Shown: positions 51,301 through 59,315 of the stretch, in pieces
Numbering within the stretch: the first letter of the stretch is position 1
Layout of the letters: each line of letters opens with the position of its first letter
DNA from: Saprospiraceae bacterium
GTDB taxonomy: Bacteria; Bacteroidota; Bacteroidia; Chitinophagales; Saprospiraceae
Length of the DNA: 64,000 nt
Reading direction: 5' to 3'
Assembly (NCBI GenBank): GCA_022841745.1
Contig: JALHQW010000012.1
Coordinates: forward strand, 1-64,000
The notes under the pieces: generated by a model
Told to the model about the DNA's origin: nothing
Databases searched by the model: none
Seen by the model: the letters and a program-made list of their open reading frames with translations, nothing else
Position numbers and translations under genes: made by a program

Positions 51301-51793
51301 CGTTGTTGGGAATCCTGGTACCGCCGGGCGAAAAGGCACCCGTGGTCACGTAGTTCGAAATGGCCCCGGTGATGCCGTTTATCCTGTAAACCGCCCCCGG
51401 CCCGCCCGAGGAGGTGTAAGGGTTGTAGGTGTATGGCGTGGTGGTGGCGCAGGTGTAGATAGAGGAAGCTGCGACGAAGATGTCGTCGTTCTGGTCAATG
51501 GCGATACCGAAGACCTGGCCGAGGTTGGTCGGCGTCCAGGTTGGGTCGCTGTACTCGGTGGCCGAGGCAACTCCCCAGAGGGTGCCGGGCGTAGCGGTTG
51601 AGTGGTCACGCACGTCCACGATGGCCATGACGGGGGCGCTTGTGTTCACCCCGGATAGGTAGTTGGCGGGCGAATTGAAGCCGGAAAAGCAGGTGACGAC
51701 GGCCTTGCCGCATTCACGATGGAGGTTTTGGGCTTCGAGGAAATGGGTGCAGCAAAGCAGCGCAGGCAGTGCGAAGTAAAATTTTGTTTTCAT
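45323..51793 (-). CDS. Giant T9SS-secreted modular protein (2156 aa)
   Basis: 2156 residues from ATG 51793 (an upstream in-frame ATG adds 10 residues before the signal). Signal peptide MKTKFYFALPALLCCTHFLEA. The N-terminal part (about 40-350) reads like a beta-propeller (LGQVFGIAIDQNDDIFVAASS, IGYDATNNQFFVTNHADGMIYRI). The middle is made of Cys-rich modules: three of the type CxCG ... LGCPxxDINISGxF ... PGxYxLxL ... CxCxI, alternating with PKD-like domains (CCDDFDAFCDLV ... WGDG ... SGTYNICVTV). Carbohydrate-binding-like jelly-roll segments (LVQNSSFEQG, LDNPGFAEG) also occur. The last 80 residues are a T9SS type A sorting domain (FRLYPNPTTGELML ... LPAGVYFVKVLEDGEPIW). Likely surface-attached or released; role unknown. 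Confidence 0.8.
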   Translation of the reverse strand: MKTKFYFALPALLCCTHFLEAQNLHRECGKAVVTCFSGFNSPANYLSGVNTSAPVMAIVDVRDHSTATPGTLWGVASATEYSDPTWTPTNLGQVFGIAIDQNDDIFVAASSIYTCATTTPYTYNPYTSSGGPGAVYRINGITGAISNYVTTGAFSPGGTRIPNNGSALGDIGYDATNNQFFVTNHADGMIYRIKNGLVMSRFDPFGTLNPPASGNASDPSFVALSERTWGVAYYGGRVYFATWKEDIGRQNAIASNEIWSIGLDGAGEFQGTFYNGGGQKWEDGEVLEITLPCYPVNANYSNPVSDIAFSKNGQMLLAERTMASDCGGAFSTSWYNYAHESRVLEYEYNGSAWVLTPGHLPAPCSSNLNLKFTTGAASAVADNSAGGVDYGYGSFDPATPQPYDCDRFIWNTGDNLHPPTGFNSFCSQPGTTWVYGMQGTPAAGGTNANSLLVDFDNNVCSHDKILIGDVEIFKCGCKEPPSDFPCDSLWVTKKPILNIPGAAQDTCCWSMNFHVHTGPLAFMEVESVTPGVIFNTPSLSSSFLWNGSPTGTLLPIRRNPAGGIPPGDYNDALKFCLGNILTPAQDTQCVVIRWYIKDAVDIPYLACTDTCYFYCPPPVYGDTCLLVKNDSVVCNPDRPLEYCYYFQVQNLTNFNANQVVLSNPTPGFGFKPCPPPFIGITSPSIALPFSPDVAPDSCTPQLCVKIVATSPILSPTQFCFETGFSSNDSCCHSPKKHCILLHPCCDPCEKNGVAVKTTNPDSCCHSLDIRNDCNLQFFTKLELELLTPGVIFGSHYTGGPMPGDWFNPISTNTLVQWQHISGFVPNGTTQGLINFCLDGIDMPSEVPQIVVLNWIAVGANGEDSVACSDTLIFDCPPLDYGCIKVVEDSITCEEDAAGNVYYQYNLTFKNASSPAHFATELIFTQIGGPPVVVFPNPVNFFPPGSNWCDTTTITTSFFPSGTVNPGDKLTFLVRLHDALHPDNWCCFEGDTLCIFVPPCHDCTCSSDNFVLTQSNGMTHALFCTQGAPTPVLGCPAGDINISGFFGCANATGLPCPETAVNWVLTVPNGATTSGTTTNFSSLTFPAALVDDPGSYCLRLTTLCPGAVDSCVCKLRWIQPDCPSTCCDDFDAFCDLVAKGFLVSLGEDCKVIVESPQFDSCHWFGSPPDWGDGTPVPQVLVPANGMWMHNYAQSGTYNICVTVYEQNGTGDFCWSKEMCTTVTVHCDTLCPNNLVQNSSFEQGTPTGSDETISLATNWSGIWTGGSTGDFYHTVSPLPPIVLTPPLPITQGNFAGMWNYVNSSPVWREGIMNQLGGVVPQNSGCYDLSLKLACLLDPFGAPVFSAFGVPVGAVSTGTPSAFTPTNPNLFAPAAIPLGNYTIPLTCDENFQTIVFNFNSATLPPGGIDRIFFTRGDGANGGVYVAVDDVCLAPAECQPESCCDNFDTFCAAVENAVTVSVIADTCKVKINIGNLPACDYLEYINWGDGQQDNGPFISGGMAMHTYAGSGSYILTWLAIELNDNGQICFEKILHDTITVQCPPVCECGDWSVALTNAGASHLLSCNNQPPLMLGCPVSDINISGSFNCVGPVPGCQPSPINWTLFTPTGTLSGTTPAGAMNINFPAASVSAPGNYQLVLLSLCPGNPDSCICVINWVQPDCPDCSCGAFTKIKIKNKKTGFTQALTCNNQPPIAIPCPPSGTPHVLTGMLACNGNCAGSGITWTVMNPNGTTVLSGSAPGPWFNLSIPSTAVTVNGLYMVKIQGICGGDTCECKLNLLFDGCGPNCNCNNLEMQVSQGIYLTGSSGCIKNIHSTATLTECDSVFWDISNTTGVLLSGGISLGDAPFQFTFPGSGNYKICMKVKRTLPDGTMCMFRRCWVVDVNCGLPNLVCAAPLLDNPGFAEGAQPGVLGQGGSSSAWGSNAGSPEVLTDEACVDPVALKIKGNCIILDVVDHDPVQLTAGSAYSYRLCFNQSDLSVASPQPGGMLVGRISTTAQSTGACVGECEEVFRIALNGTQAGWVEATGGFTPQSVSGNSFFTVHLENDFTEDDPATQSAVLVDNICIEIPPVDATNNPLNQQAFRLYPNPTTGELMLETQGMLPKSGTVQIIDLYGRMLHQEPLLRSSKVHQLSITHLPAGVYFVKVLEDGEPIWLQKIIKH

Positions 51794-52199
51794 ACAAAAA
51801 GGTTTTACCGAAAATGGGCACAAGCAAGATTGGAATACTGGGTAAAAAGGCCAGGATGGCCGTTCAAGGGTTGGACTTCAGGTGTGGCAAGCGTGAATAG
51901 CGGATTATAATTGTCTTTACTTGTTGTTTCTTGAAACGCCCGCTTTCATAGCGCCAAGTTAGTATAGTTAGGTATCAATAGCAAGTTTAGGGGATTTGAA
52001 AATTTGGGGTGATGCTTTAACCAAAGGGAAGATGCAGATTGGGTAATCAAAAAAAGCCCCCGCATTGTCTGCGGAGGCTGGGGTTATTGAGTTTTAGGCA
52101 TAATGGTTTTCAGGAGTGTTGCCCGTTTGAGCTTTGCCATTTGATGAATAAAAAGCGTCGGCAGGCAGCACAACCATTGACTGCCTACCGACGCAATGT
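51794..52199 (-). other. Leader of the 2156-aa gene and terminator of its upstream neighbour
   Basis: No gene is supported in these 406 bases. The only clear structure is the minus-strand terminator at 52047-52085. The AT-rich 51900-52010 probably carries the promoter, but no clear -7 box was recognised. Confidence 0.55.
52047..52085 (-). terminator. Terminator of the 943-aa T9SS gene
   Basis: On the minus strand AGCCTCCGCA pairs with TGCGGGGGCT and is followed by TTTTT. Confidence 0.8.
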
Positions 52200-55031
52200 T
52201 TACTGTTTTACTACTTTTTGCACCCATATCGGCTCGCCGCCTTCCAGCACCTTCACGAAATAGACGCCCGATGGCATGGCCTCTATTGAGAAGCTGTGGG
52301 TACTACTACCGGGCGGCACAGTCTCCGTCCGGATGGCCCTGCCCCACAGGTCGAGTAACTGCACCACGCAATAAGGTGAGGTTTCAGCATTTAAACGGAG
52401 GTTGATGACCCCGTTGGTAGGGTTGGGATACAGCGAGATTTCCTCTTGAAACGCTGCGGGGGAAGTTGCCGCCCCACCGTTGCCCACCGGCCCGGCGATG
52501 CCCTGCGAGATGGTGCAGTTGTGGTTTCCGTTGTTGATGGCATTGATGATAAACTGTGCCGTCGCAATCCAGGCGTTGGCCATAGCCGTTGGGATATTAT
52601 TCCCTGATTGGCCTTGTACCTGGTTAATAAATTGGTTGAGTCTAATATTGGCCTGATTGAAATTCCCGCTTTGGTATTTGATTTTTGCCTTGGTTAACTT
52701 GTCGATGAGTTGGTTCATTAGGCCGTTGGGTATGCCGCTTGCCTGCACCTGTGCAATCAACAAATCTATGGCACTGCAAACGCTCAAAATAGGGTCGCAC
52801 GGATTTCCGATGCCATCGCCGTCGTAGTCCAACTGGTCGGCGTTGGGGATAGATACGCAATTGTCAATACAATCAAGTACGAGGTCGCCGTCTTGGTCCT
52901 CCTCATCCACGAGGCCGTCGCAGTCGTTGTCAATCCCGTCGCATATCTCATTCGTTCCTGCAAGCACCGTAAATGTTGCCTGACAGCTGGTCGTAAATGG
53001 AGCACAACTGCTAGTATAAGTAAACGTAATTGTTGATGAGCCGCCGCTGGCGGAAGGCGGTCCTGAACTGCTGTTCGTCAACACGCCATTGCAGCCACCA
53101 CTTGCGGAAGCAGTAGCAAGCCAAGCCGCATAAGCCGCATCCACTGCCGTTTGCGTTTGGCAAGCAGGTAAAGTCATGTTCTGTGGGCAGTTGAGCACAA
53201 CAGGGGACGCACCGGAAACGGTGAAGGTCGCTTGGCAGCTTGTTGGCGCTTGGCAAGCTGTGTTTACAGTGAAAATCACCGTTGTACTGCCTCCGCAAGC
53301 AGAGGGAGTGCCTTGGCTGTTATTGGTCATAACCCCGTTGCAGCCACCGGTAAAGCTTGCCGTAGCCAGCCAGGCATTGAATTGGGCGTTGATACTGCCT
53401 TGCGACTGACAGGACGAAACAGTCGTGGTTACCGGGCAATTTATCACCACCGGCGGGTCTACTGTCCAGGTGAAAACTTGGGTACAAGTCGCTACATTGC
53501 TGCAGTTGTCAGTGGCCGTGTAAGTGCGAGTCTGTGAGCGTTGGCATCCGTTTGAGACAATAGGGCCAAGAGATGAGGTAATTATCGGTGAGCTGCAACC
53601 ATCAGTTGCAGTGGCAGCTCCTGGGGGGGGGACGCCTGGGGGGTTGCAGCCAAGAGTGCTACCCGGCGGGCAAAAGGTGAAAACAGGCGGGGCAGTATCT
53701 ACCGTCCAAGTAAATACTTGTTGGCAGGTCGTAGTGTTGCTGCAGTTGTCAGTGGCCGTGTAAGTGCGAGTCTGTGAGCGTTGGCATCCGTTTGAGACAA
53801 TAGGGCCAAGAGATGAGGTAATTGTCGGTGAGCTGCAACCATCAGTTGCAGTGGCAGCTCCTGGGGGGGGAACGCCTGGAGGGTTGCAGCCAAGAGTGCT
53901 ACCCGGTGGGCAAAAGGTGAAAACTGGAGGGGCAGTATCTACCGTCCAAGTGAATACTTGTAGGCAGGTCGCTGTGTTGTTATCACTATCAGTTGCTGTG
54001 TAAGTTCTTGTTTGGGAGCGTTGGCAGCCGTTTGATGTGATTGGGCCCAGCGAGGAGGTGATAGTAGGGGTGCTACAATCATCTGTTGCTGTGGCAGCAC
54101 CTGGGGGTGGCACGCCCGTTGTGTTGCAGCCAAGGTTGCCGCCTGGCGGACAGAATGTGAAACCTGGTGGTTGATTCAGAAGGGTGACACTTACATTACA
54201 CGTATTGTAACAACCTCCAGCATTGACAACCTGCACCCAGTAGTTTCCTGGGTTGTTCACGGTGATGCAGCTTGTCGTTTCGCTTGTGTTCCATAAATAA
54301 TTGGCGTAGCCAGCTGGCGCACAGAGTTGGGTGAACCCGTTTGAGCAAATGGAGGTGTTGCCTGTAATGGTGCAATCCGGTGCTGGATCAGGCGTAGGAT
54401 TTGCATTGACCGTGATGGTGAAGCAACAGGAAGCTTGGTTGAATGATGGGTCCGATACTTGAAAGCAATTTGTAAAAGAGCCGGGTGGAAAGGTGCTACC
54501 ACTAGGCAGACCTGAAGTCTGAATAATTGGACCAGTCGAGCAGTTATCGTTAGCCGTAACGGTATAAGTGACAACCGCCTCGCACTCGTTTGGTGCCAAA
54601 TTGACTACAATTGGTGAAGGGCAATTTATCGTAGGCGGGGTATTATCCACGACCCTGACCGACTGTGTCACGGTGGCCGAGAGCAGTCGCCAGGTAATTG
54701 TGTTTAACCCGACGGGTAGGTTCGGAATCGTGACAGAAGGGGGGTGCGGACCCGTGCCCAGCGAGATGAACGGTGCGTTGTTGACGCTGTACTCCAGCAG
54801 GTTGCCATTATTGCAACCGGCTGGGGAAAAGGTTGGAATTGGCGTAGTTACGGTGGCATGGCAGGCGCCGGGCGAGTTGCCGATAAACATGGGTGGCGGA
54901 GCCGTCATCGTACAGGCGTCGGCTTCGTTGGCAAAAAGGATGAAACCCAGCGCCAACAGCAGGGAAATACCGTACCCGGCCTGGCAAAAAGAACGTATGG
55001 GTATATTCGTACTCAATTTCGAATTTGACAT
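52200..55031 (-). CDS. T9SS cargo with HYR-like repeats and calcium-binding motifs
   Basis: 943 residues. Signal peptide ending LLALGFILFANEADA. Ig/HYR-like region (about 40-260), then three near-identical 80-residue repeats (PPVFTFCPPGSTLGCNPPG ... QVFTWTVDTA) and two further Cys-rich repeats. MopE-type EICDGIDNDCDGLVDEE and a thrombospondin-3-like DYDGDGIGNPCD (about 690-745) should bind calcium. A unique helical module (LIAQVQASGIPNGLMNQLIDKL ... INQVQGQSG) follows, then the T9SS sorting domain (SLYPNPTNGVINLRL ... KVLEGGEPIWVQKVVKQ). The helical module also occurs in the next gene upstream. Secreted; function unknown. Confidence 0.8.
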   Translation of the reverse strand: MSNSKLSTNIPIRSFCQAGYGISLLLALGFILFANEADACTMTAPPPMFIGNSPGACHATVTTPIPTFSPAGCNNGNLLEYSVNNAPFISLGTGPHPPSVTIPNLPVGLNTITWRLLSATVTQSVRVVDNTPPTINCPSPIVVNLAPNECEAVVTYTVTANDNCSTGPIIQTSGLPSGSTFPPGSFTNCFQVSDPSFNQASCCFTITVNANPTPDPAPDCTITGNTSICSNGFTQLCAPAGYANYLWNTSETTSCITVNNPGNYWVQVVNAGGCYNTCNVSVTLLNQPPGFTFCPPGGNLGCNTTGVPPPGAATATDDCSTPTITSSLGPITSNGCQRSQTRTYTATDSDNNTATCLQVFTWTVDTAPPVFTFCPPGSTLGCNPPGVPPPGAATATDGCSSPTITSSLGPIVSNGCQRSQTRTYTATDNCSNTTTCQQVFTWTVDTAPPVFTFCPPGSTLGCNPPGVPPPGAATATDGCSSPIITSSLGPIVSNGCQRSQTRTYTATDNCSNVATCTQVFTWTVDPPVVINCPVTTTVSSCQSQGSINAQFNAWLATASFTGGCNGVMTNNSQGTPSACGGSTTVIFTVNTACQAPTSCQATFTVSGASPVVLNCPQNMTLPACQTQTAVDAAYAAWLATASASGGCNGVLTNSSSGPPSASGGSSTITFTYTSSCAPFTTSCQATFTVLAGTNEICDGIDNDCDGLVDEEDQDGDLVLDCIDNCVSIPNADQLDYDGDGIGNPCDPILSVCSAIDLLIAQVQASGIPNGLMNQLIDKLTKAKIKYQSGNFNQANIRLNQFINQVQGQSGNNIPTAMANAWIATAQFIINAINNGNHNCTISQGIAGPVGNGGAATSPAAFQEEISLYPNPTNGVINLRLNAETSPYCVVQLLDLWGRAIRTETVPPGSSTHSFSIEAMPSGVYFVKVLEGGEPIWVQKVVKQ
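53460..54130 (-). repeat. 240-bp tandem repeat inside the HYR-like gene
   Basis: Two consecutive units are almost identical base for base (53509-53748 and 53749-53988); flanking units are diverged. Each unit encodes one 80-residue domain. Confidence 0.85.
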
Positions 55032-55057
55032 GGTTGATAAATTTTAAGGTGTGAAAA

Positions 55058-55098
55058 CAGCGGCAACCAACCCAGCATCGCTGGTGCGGCTGCCGCTG
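55058..55098 (-). terminator. Hairpin between two T9SS genes
   Basis: CAGCGGCA (55058-55065) pairs with TGCCGCTG (55091-55098) around a long loop. No T-run; it may be a weak terminator or processing site in the 73-bp gap. Confidence 0.35.
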
Positions 55099-55104
55099 CG
55101 TGGG

Positions 55105-58100
55105 TCAATGTTTAATCAGTTTTTCTGTCCAGACCGGCTCGCCACCGTCCAGCACCTTCACGAAGTAAACCCCTGCGGGCAATGCGGCCACCGAAAGCTG
55201 GTGCTGCTGCTGGCCGGGCATGAGCGTTTCGCTGAGGAGAACATGGCCGAGCAGGTCGAGGATTTGCACGGTGCGGGCAACAGGCTGCCCGTTTCCGAAG
55301 CGGAGGCTGATGTTGCCCGAAGCCGGGTTTGGGAACAGCGTTATCCCTTTGTGAAACTCGGCGGGGGAAGTTGCCGCCCCATCGTTGCCCACCGGCCCGA
55401 CGATGCCCATCGAGATGGTGCAATTGTGGATGCCATTGGCAATGGCATTGATGATGAACTGTGCAATTGCAATCCATTCGTTGGCCGTTGATGTTGGAAT
55501 CCCATTGCCAGATTGCCCCTGTACTTGGTTAATAAATAGGTTGAGTCTGATATTGACCTGGGTGTAATTCCCGCTTTGGTATTTGATTTTTGCCTTGGTT
55601 AACTTGTCGATGAGTTGGTTCTTAAGGCTGTTGGGTATGCTGCTCGCCTGCACCTGTGCAATCAACAAATCTATGGCACTGCAAACGCTCAAAATAGGGT
55701 CGCACGGATTTCCGATGCCATCGCCGTCATAGTCCAACTGGTCGGGGTTGGCATGGTTGGGGCAGTTGTCGAAACAAGAGGCGATGTTGTCGCCATCGGG
55801 GTCGAAGCCCTCGTCCACTGAGCCGTCGCAGTTGTTGTCGAGCCCGTCGCAAATTTCCGTAACAGCGACTTGAACCACAACAAATTCTCCCGCATAAGGA
55901 AAGTTTCCGTCCAATCCGTTGAAATCATGCAGCTTCGTGTAACCAGCCGTAGGATGGAATTTAAAGATAACGCCTTTGTCGTTTGCACCGCCAATCGGCG
56001 TCATGCCGTACATCTCGCCGTTGTAAACTATCATTTTGCCAATGGCCCTACCGCCCTGGCTTTGGCTGAAATCAAATTTTTTGACATAGACCCCTGTCGC
56101 CGGATTGAATTCAAATAAAACCCCTTTATCGTTTACCCCTCCTTCGTGGGTGTACCCATAGAGCAAGTTGTTGAATACTGTCAGGCTGCTCGCACTGGGA
56201 TACTTTCCGCTCAGTCCATCGAAATTCTTTTTCGAAATGCAGGTATTCAAAACAGGGTCGTACTCGAACAAAGTGCCAAAATTGGAAGTACCTCCCGTGT
56301 TCGTCAACCCATACATTTTGTTGTTGAAGACAATCATTGTGCCCTGCGCATACCTGCCCGTGGACGAAGTAAAGCTCAGTTTCTTTGTGTAATTATGATT
56401 GTTCAGGGGGTCGTACTCAAACAGCACATCCACCGCGGTAGAATTCGACCCTGCGCCATGAGTAACCCCGTAAAGCTTGTTGTTTAGTTCCGTCAGCCCG
56501 TTGCAAAATGGATACCCGCCATCCACGAAATTAAACTCTTTCCTTACGGCATAGCTGCCAGTTACAGGGTCGTATTCGTACAACACGCCAAGGTCGGATG
56601 CGCCCCCTCTTGAAGTCATACCATAGAATTTGCCGTTGAACAGTTTCAGGAAACCGAAAGCATACCATCCGTCTGCTGGGTTGAATGCCTTTTTTATCGC
56701 ATAGCTGCCTGTCGCCGGATTGTATTCGAAGATATAACCATAATCGCCCGGGCCGCCTAATGAGGCAACGCCGTACAGCATCCCGTTGGGGAATTCCGTC
56801 ATGGCACCGAGCGGATTGCGACCATCGGCAATGGCAGTGAAATCCTTTTTCTTCGTGAGAGTATTCGTTGCCGGGTCATATTGGAAAAGCACTCCGTCAC
56901 CTTGCGTACCGCCAGCCGAAGTAAGCCCCAAAAAAACGGTGTTCGAAGCCAAGGCCAGTGTGACCGTAAACGAACAGGATGCTGTGTTTCCATGGCCATC
57001 ATCTGCCGTCAGCGTCGCTGTCAAGACATCATTGATTCCTGAGAAATTAGGAGGAACAACGGTTTGGGCAACAATAATATCGTAATTAGCCGTACAGTTA
57101 TCACTCAAGGAAGCAGGTTCCCATGAATTAAGTAAACCCTGGCAATTCTCATCCGCCACAATGATTTGGTTCGGCGGGCAAGTGATGACGGGCGAGATTT
57201 TATCTTCCACCACAATGTCCCCGGAACAACTTGCTCCTGTGGCAACATCCGTGATGCGGTACACCAGTGTCTGCCCAGCATAACCACTTGGCAGAATGAC
57301 GCTACCCGTTCCGCTGACTATCGGGTTCGTAAATCCGGGGCCTTCAAAAATTTCAAGCAAATAAACACACCCTGGGGTATAAGGCCCTCCTTCCAACAAG
57401 TCAAACACAGCGATAGTCGCCTCACAATTGGCATCTACTAAAATCTGGACAATATTATTGCAAACTGGTGATGGACCCGGCACAAAACCTGGGTCGGCAG
57501 CATCCACCAGTCCGTCGCAGTCGTTGTCAATGCCGTCGCAAATCTCCGTGGCGCAGGGGTACTTGGCGGGGTTGGTGTCGTCGCAATCCTGGTTTGTTCC
57601 GGCACAATGCCCATCGCTATCGGCATCCGTGCAGGAGGGCACCGAGGCGCAGCCGGGAATGGTCACGGAGAACAGAGATGTGGTGGTGTTTGGCCCGCTC
57701 ACGCCGTTGTTGCCGCAAGCACCGGGGCCTGCACCTGAACCCCACCAGTTGTTCATGGCGTCAATCGGTTGCGTGGGGGAGGTTTCATTGCTGATGCCCG
57801 TCGTGTTGAGGTGGATGGCGTTGTTGTTCGCAAGGCGGGTGGCAGCCACGTTGTCAATGTACCGGATGCCAATGCCACAGTCCTCTATATTGTTGCAGGT
57901 GTAGGTGCTGTTCCCTCCGGCATCATCTACGATGCCATAAATCCGCTTCGCAAAATGGTTGCCCGTTGCGGTGAAATTTGGCGAGTTGTCAACTTGGATA
58001 CCCCAACCGACCCGACTACCTCCCGTGTTTGCCAAGTCCACGTTCTCTACCCGGTTGCCGCTACCGCCTACGATGCCGATGGACCTGCCGCCCAAAGAGC

Positions 58101-59229
58101 CAATGGTTCCATTCTGCACGATGATGTTGGTGCCCGGCACCGAACCGTCGGAAATGATGCGGTTGATGCCACCGAGGTAGATAGCGTTGGCGGTGGCGCC
58201 ACCGAAGGTATTGCCTGTGGCGAGCAAGCTCCCCCCCACGAAGTTGATGTGCAGCGCATTGCCACCGCTCACGCCCGAATCGGTCAGGTCGTTGTTCTGG
58301 ATGGTGGCGTTCGTGCCAGTCTGGAGGTCAATGCCGTAGTACCAGTTTCGGAAGGCGCAATTTTGAATGGTGTAGTTGTTGACGAAGTTAACGACGATGC
58401 CATTGCCACTGGCCGAACCGGACTTTGTCAAATTTAGACCGTCAATGAGGATGTTCGAGCCGTTTTCGACCCATAGTGGGTAGTCTGTGCAGCCTTCAAG
58501 CCCGTTTCCTGCTGGCAGGTTGATATGCCCGCCGCTCTGTTTGATGTCAATATTGCTGATGTTCCGAGTCCGCACCCCGTAGTCAAAAGTACCCCCGTAG
58601 GTGTTGCCCGTTACTGACAAAGCCCCTGTCAGGAAGTCTAGGTCAATGGCGTAGGCGAAGTTGGTGGGGTGGTTGCCGCTGTCTTCGAAATTGTTGTTGT
58701 CAATCGTGACGTTCGCACAATTGTGGACGAATACGCCGATTGACCTGTTTTTGACGAAGCAACCCGTCATGGAAAAGCCATCGGAGTCAGCATCCACGCC
58801 TGTTCCGCCGTTGGCTCCAGTCTTGGAAAGGTCAAGGGAAATCAGGCTGACGCTGGCTGCGTTAACGGTCAGCACCTGCCCAACGAAGGTGGCCCCGATG
58901 GAGATGAGCGGCACCCCCGAAAAGCCGGGTTGCGTCGTGCCGTCCAAGCTAACTGGGTCCGTGATGGTAGGCAAGGCAGTAGTGATGGCAATGCCCTGCG
59001 GCCCGCCTCCACCGACGTTGAACTCGATGGCATCGGAGCCAGCGTTGGCGTTGGCATCCAGGATGGCCTGTCGAAGTGAGCCTGCCCCCGCGTCGTTGGT
59101 GTTGGTCACCGTGTAAGTGTTAGCACTTGCATTTGTGAGTGCCATGCACAGGGCCGCAGCCACGAGGCTTAGGTGCTTGATTCGGTTGTGAGCAAAGCTA
59201 TTGCAATGGTGTGCAAAGATGTTTTCCAT
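55105..59229 (-). CDS. T9SS cargo with beta-helix, MopE-like and GloVer repeats
   Basis: 1374 residues. Signal peptide ends SLVAAALCMALTNASA. The first part (about 37-540) is a right-handed beta-helix: YTVTNTNDAGAGSLRQAILDAN, then repeated NxNxF/xGN strands such as VTIDNNNFEDSG and ATIQNNDLTDSG. A MopE-like DADSDGHCAGTNQDCDD ... EICDGIDNDCDGLVD follows, then an HYR-type domain (VITCPPNQIIVADENC). Next are about nine GloVer (TIGR03803-type) propeller repeats with LYGVxSxGGxxxxGxLFEYDPxT, then a TSP3-like stretch, the helical module shared with the 943-aa protein, and the T9SS sorting domain. Probably adhesive or binding at the surface. Confidence 0.8.
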   Translation of the reverse strand: MENIFAHHCNSFAHNRIKHLSLVAAALCMALTNASANTYTVTNTNDAGAGSLRQAILDANANAGSDAIEFNVGGGGPQGIAITTALPTITDPVSLDGTTQPGFSGVPLISIGATFVGQVLTVNAASVSLISLDLSKTGANGGTGVDADSDGFSMTGCFVKNRSIGVFVHNCANVTIDNNNFEDSGNHPTNFAYAIDLDFLTGALSVTGNTYGGTFDYGVRTRNISNIDIKQSGGHINLPAGNGLEGCTDYPLWVENGSNILIDGLNLTKSGSASGNGIVVNFVNNYTIQNCAFRNWYYGIDLQTGTNATIQNNDLTDSGVSGGNALHINFVGGSLLATGNTFGGATANAIYLGGINRIISDGSVPGTNIIVQNGTIGSLGGRSIGIVGGSGNRVENVDLANTGGSRVGWGIQVDNSPNFTATGNHFAKRIYGIVDDAGGNSTYTCNNIEDCGIGIRYIDNVAATRLANNNAIHLNTTGISNETSPTQPIDAMNNWWGSGAGPGACGNNGVSGPNTTTSLFSVTIPGCASVPSCTDADSDGHCAGTNQDCDDTNPAKYPCATEICDGIDNDCDGLVDAADPGFVPGPSPVCNNIVQILVDANCEATIAVFDLLEGGPYTPGCVYLLEIFEGPGFTNPIVSGTGSVILPSGYAGQTLVYRITDVATGASCSGDIVVEDKISPVITCPPNQIIVADENCQGLLNSWEPASLSDNCTANYDIIVAQTVVPPNFSGINDVLTATLTADDGHGNTASCSFTVTLALASNTVFLGLTSAGGTQGDGVLFQYDPATNTLTKKKDFTAIADGRNPLGAMTEFPNGMLYGVASLGGPGDYGYIFEYNPATGSYAIKKAFNPADGWYAFGFLKLFNGKFYGMTSRGGASDLGVLYEYDPVTGSYAVRKEFNFVDGGYPFCNGLTELNNKLYGVTHGAGSNSTAVDVLFEYDPLNNHNYTKKLSFTSSTGRYAQGTMIVFNNKMYGLTNTGGTSNFGTLFEYDPVLNTCISKKNFDGLSGKYPSASSLTVFNNLLYGYTHEGGVNDKGVLFEFNPATGVYVKKFDFSQSQGGRAIGKMIVYNGEMYGMTPIGGANDKGVIFKFHPTAGYTKLHDFNGLDGNFPYAGEFVVVQVAVTEICDGLDNNCDGSVDEGFDPDGDNIASCFDNCPNHANPDQLDYDGDGIGNPCDPILSVCSAIDLLIAQVQASSIPNSLKNQLIDKLTKAKIKYQSGNYTQVNIRLNLFINQVQGQSGNGIPTSTANEWIAIAQFIINAIANGIHNCTISMGIVGPVGNDGAATSPAEFHKGITLFPNPASGNISLRFGNGQPVARTVQILDLLGHVLLSETLMPGQQQHQLSVAALPAGVYFVKVLDGGEPVWTEKLIKH

Positions 59230-59273
59230 TCCAAGTGATTTAAGTTTTCTGAATCTACCCCTAATTTTTCAAG

Positions 59274-59311
59274 AAAACGGTCAGACCGCTACGAGACGGC
59301 CTACCCGTTTT
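59274..59311 (-). terminator. Weak hairpin after the YCF48-repeat gene
   Basis: AAAACGG pairs with CCGTTTT around a 24-nt interior. Confidence 0.35.
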
Positions 59312-59315
59312 ATGT

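Noticed and set aside
52039-52405. Plus-strand ORFs opposite the end of a T9SS gene
   Set aside because: They are antisense to a well-supported coding region and its terminator, and lack family features.
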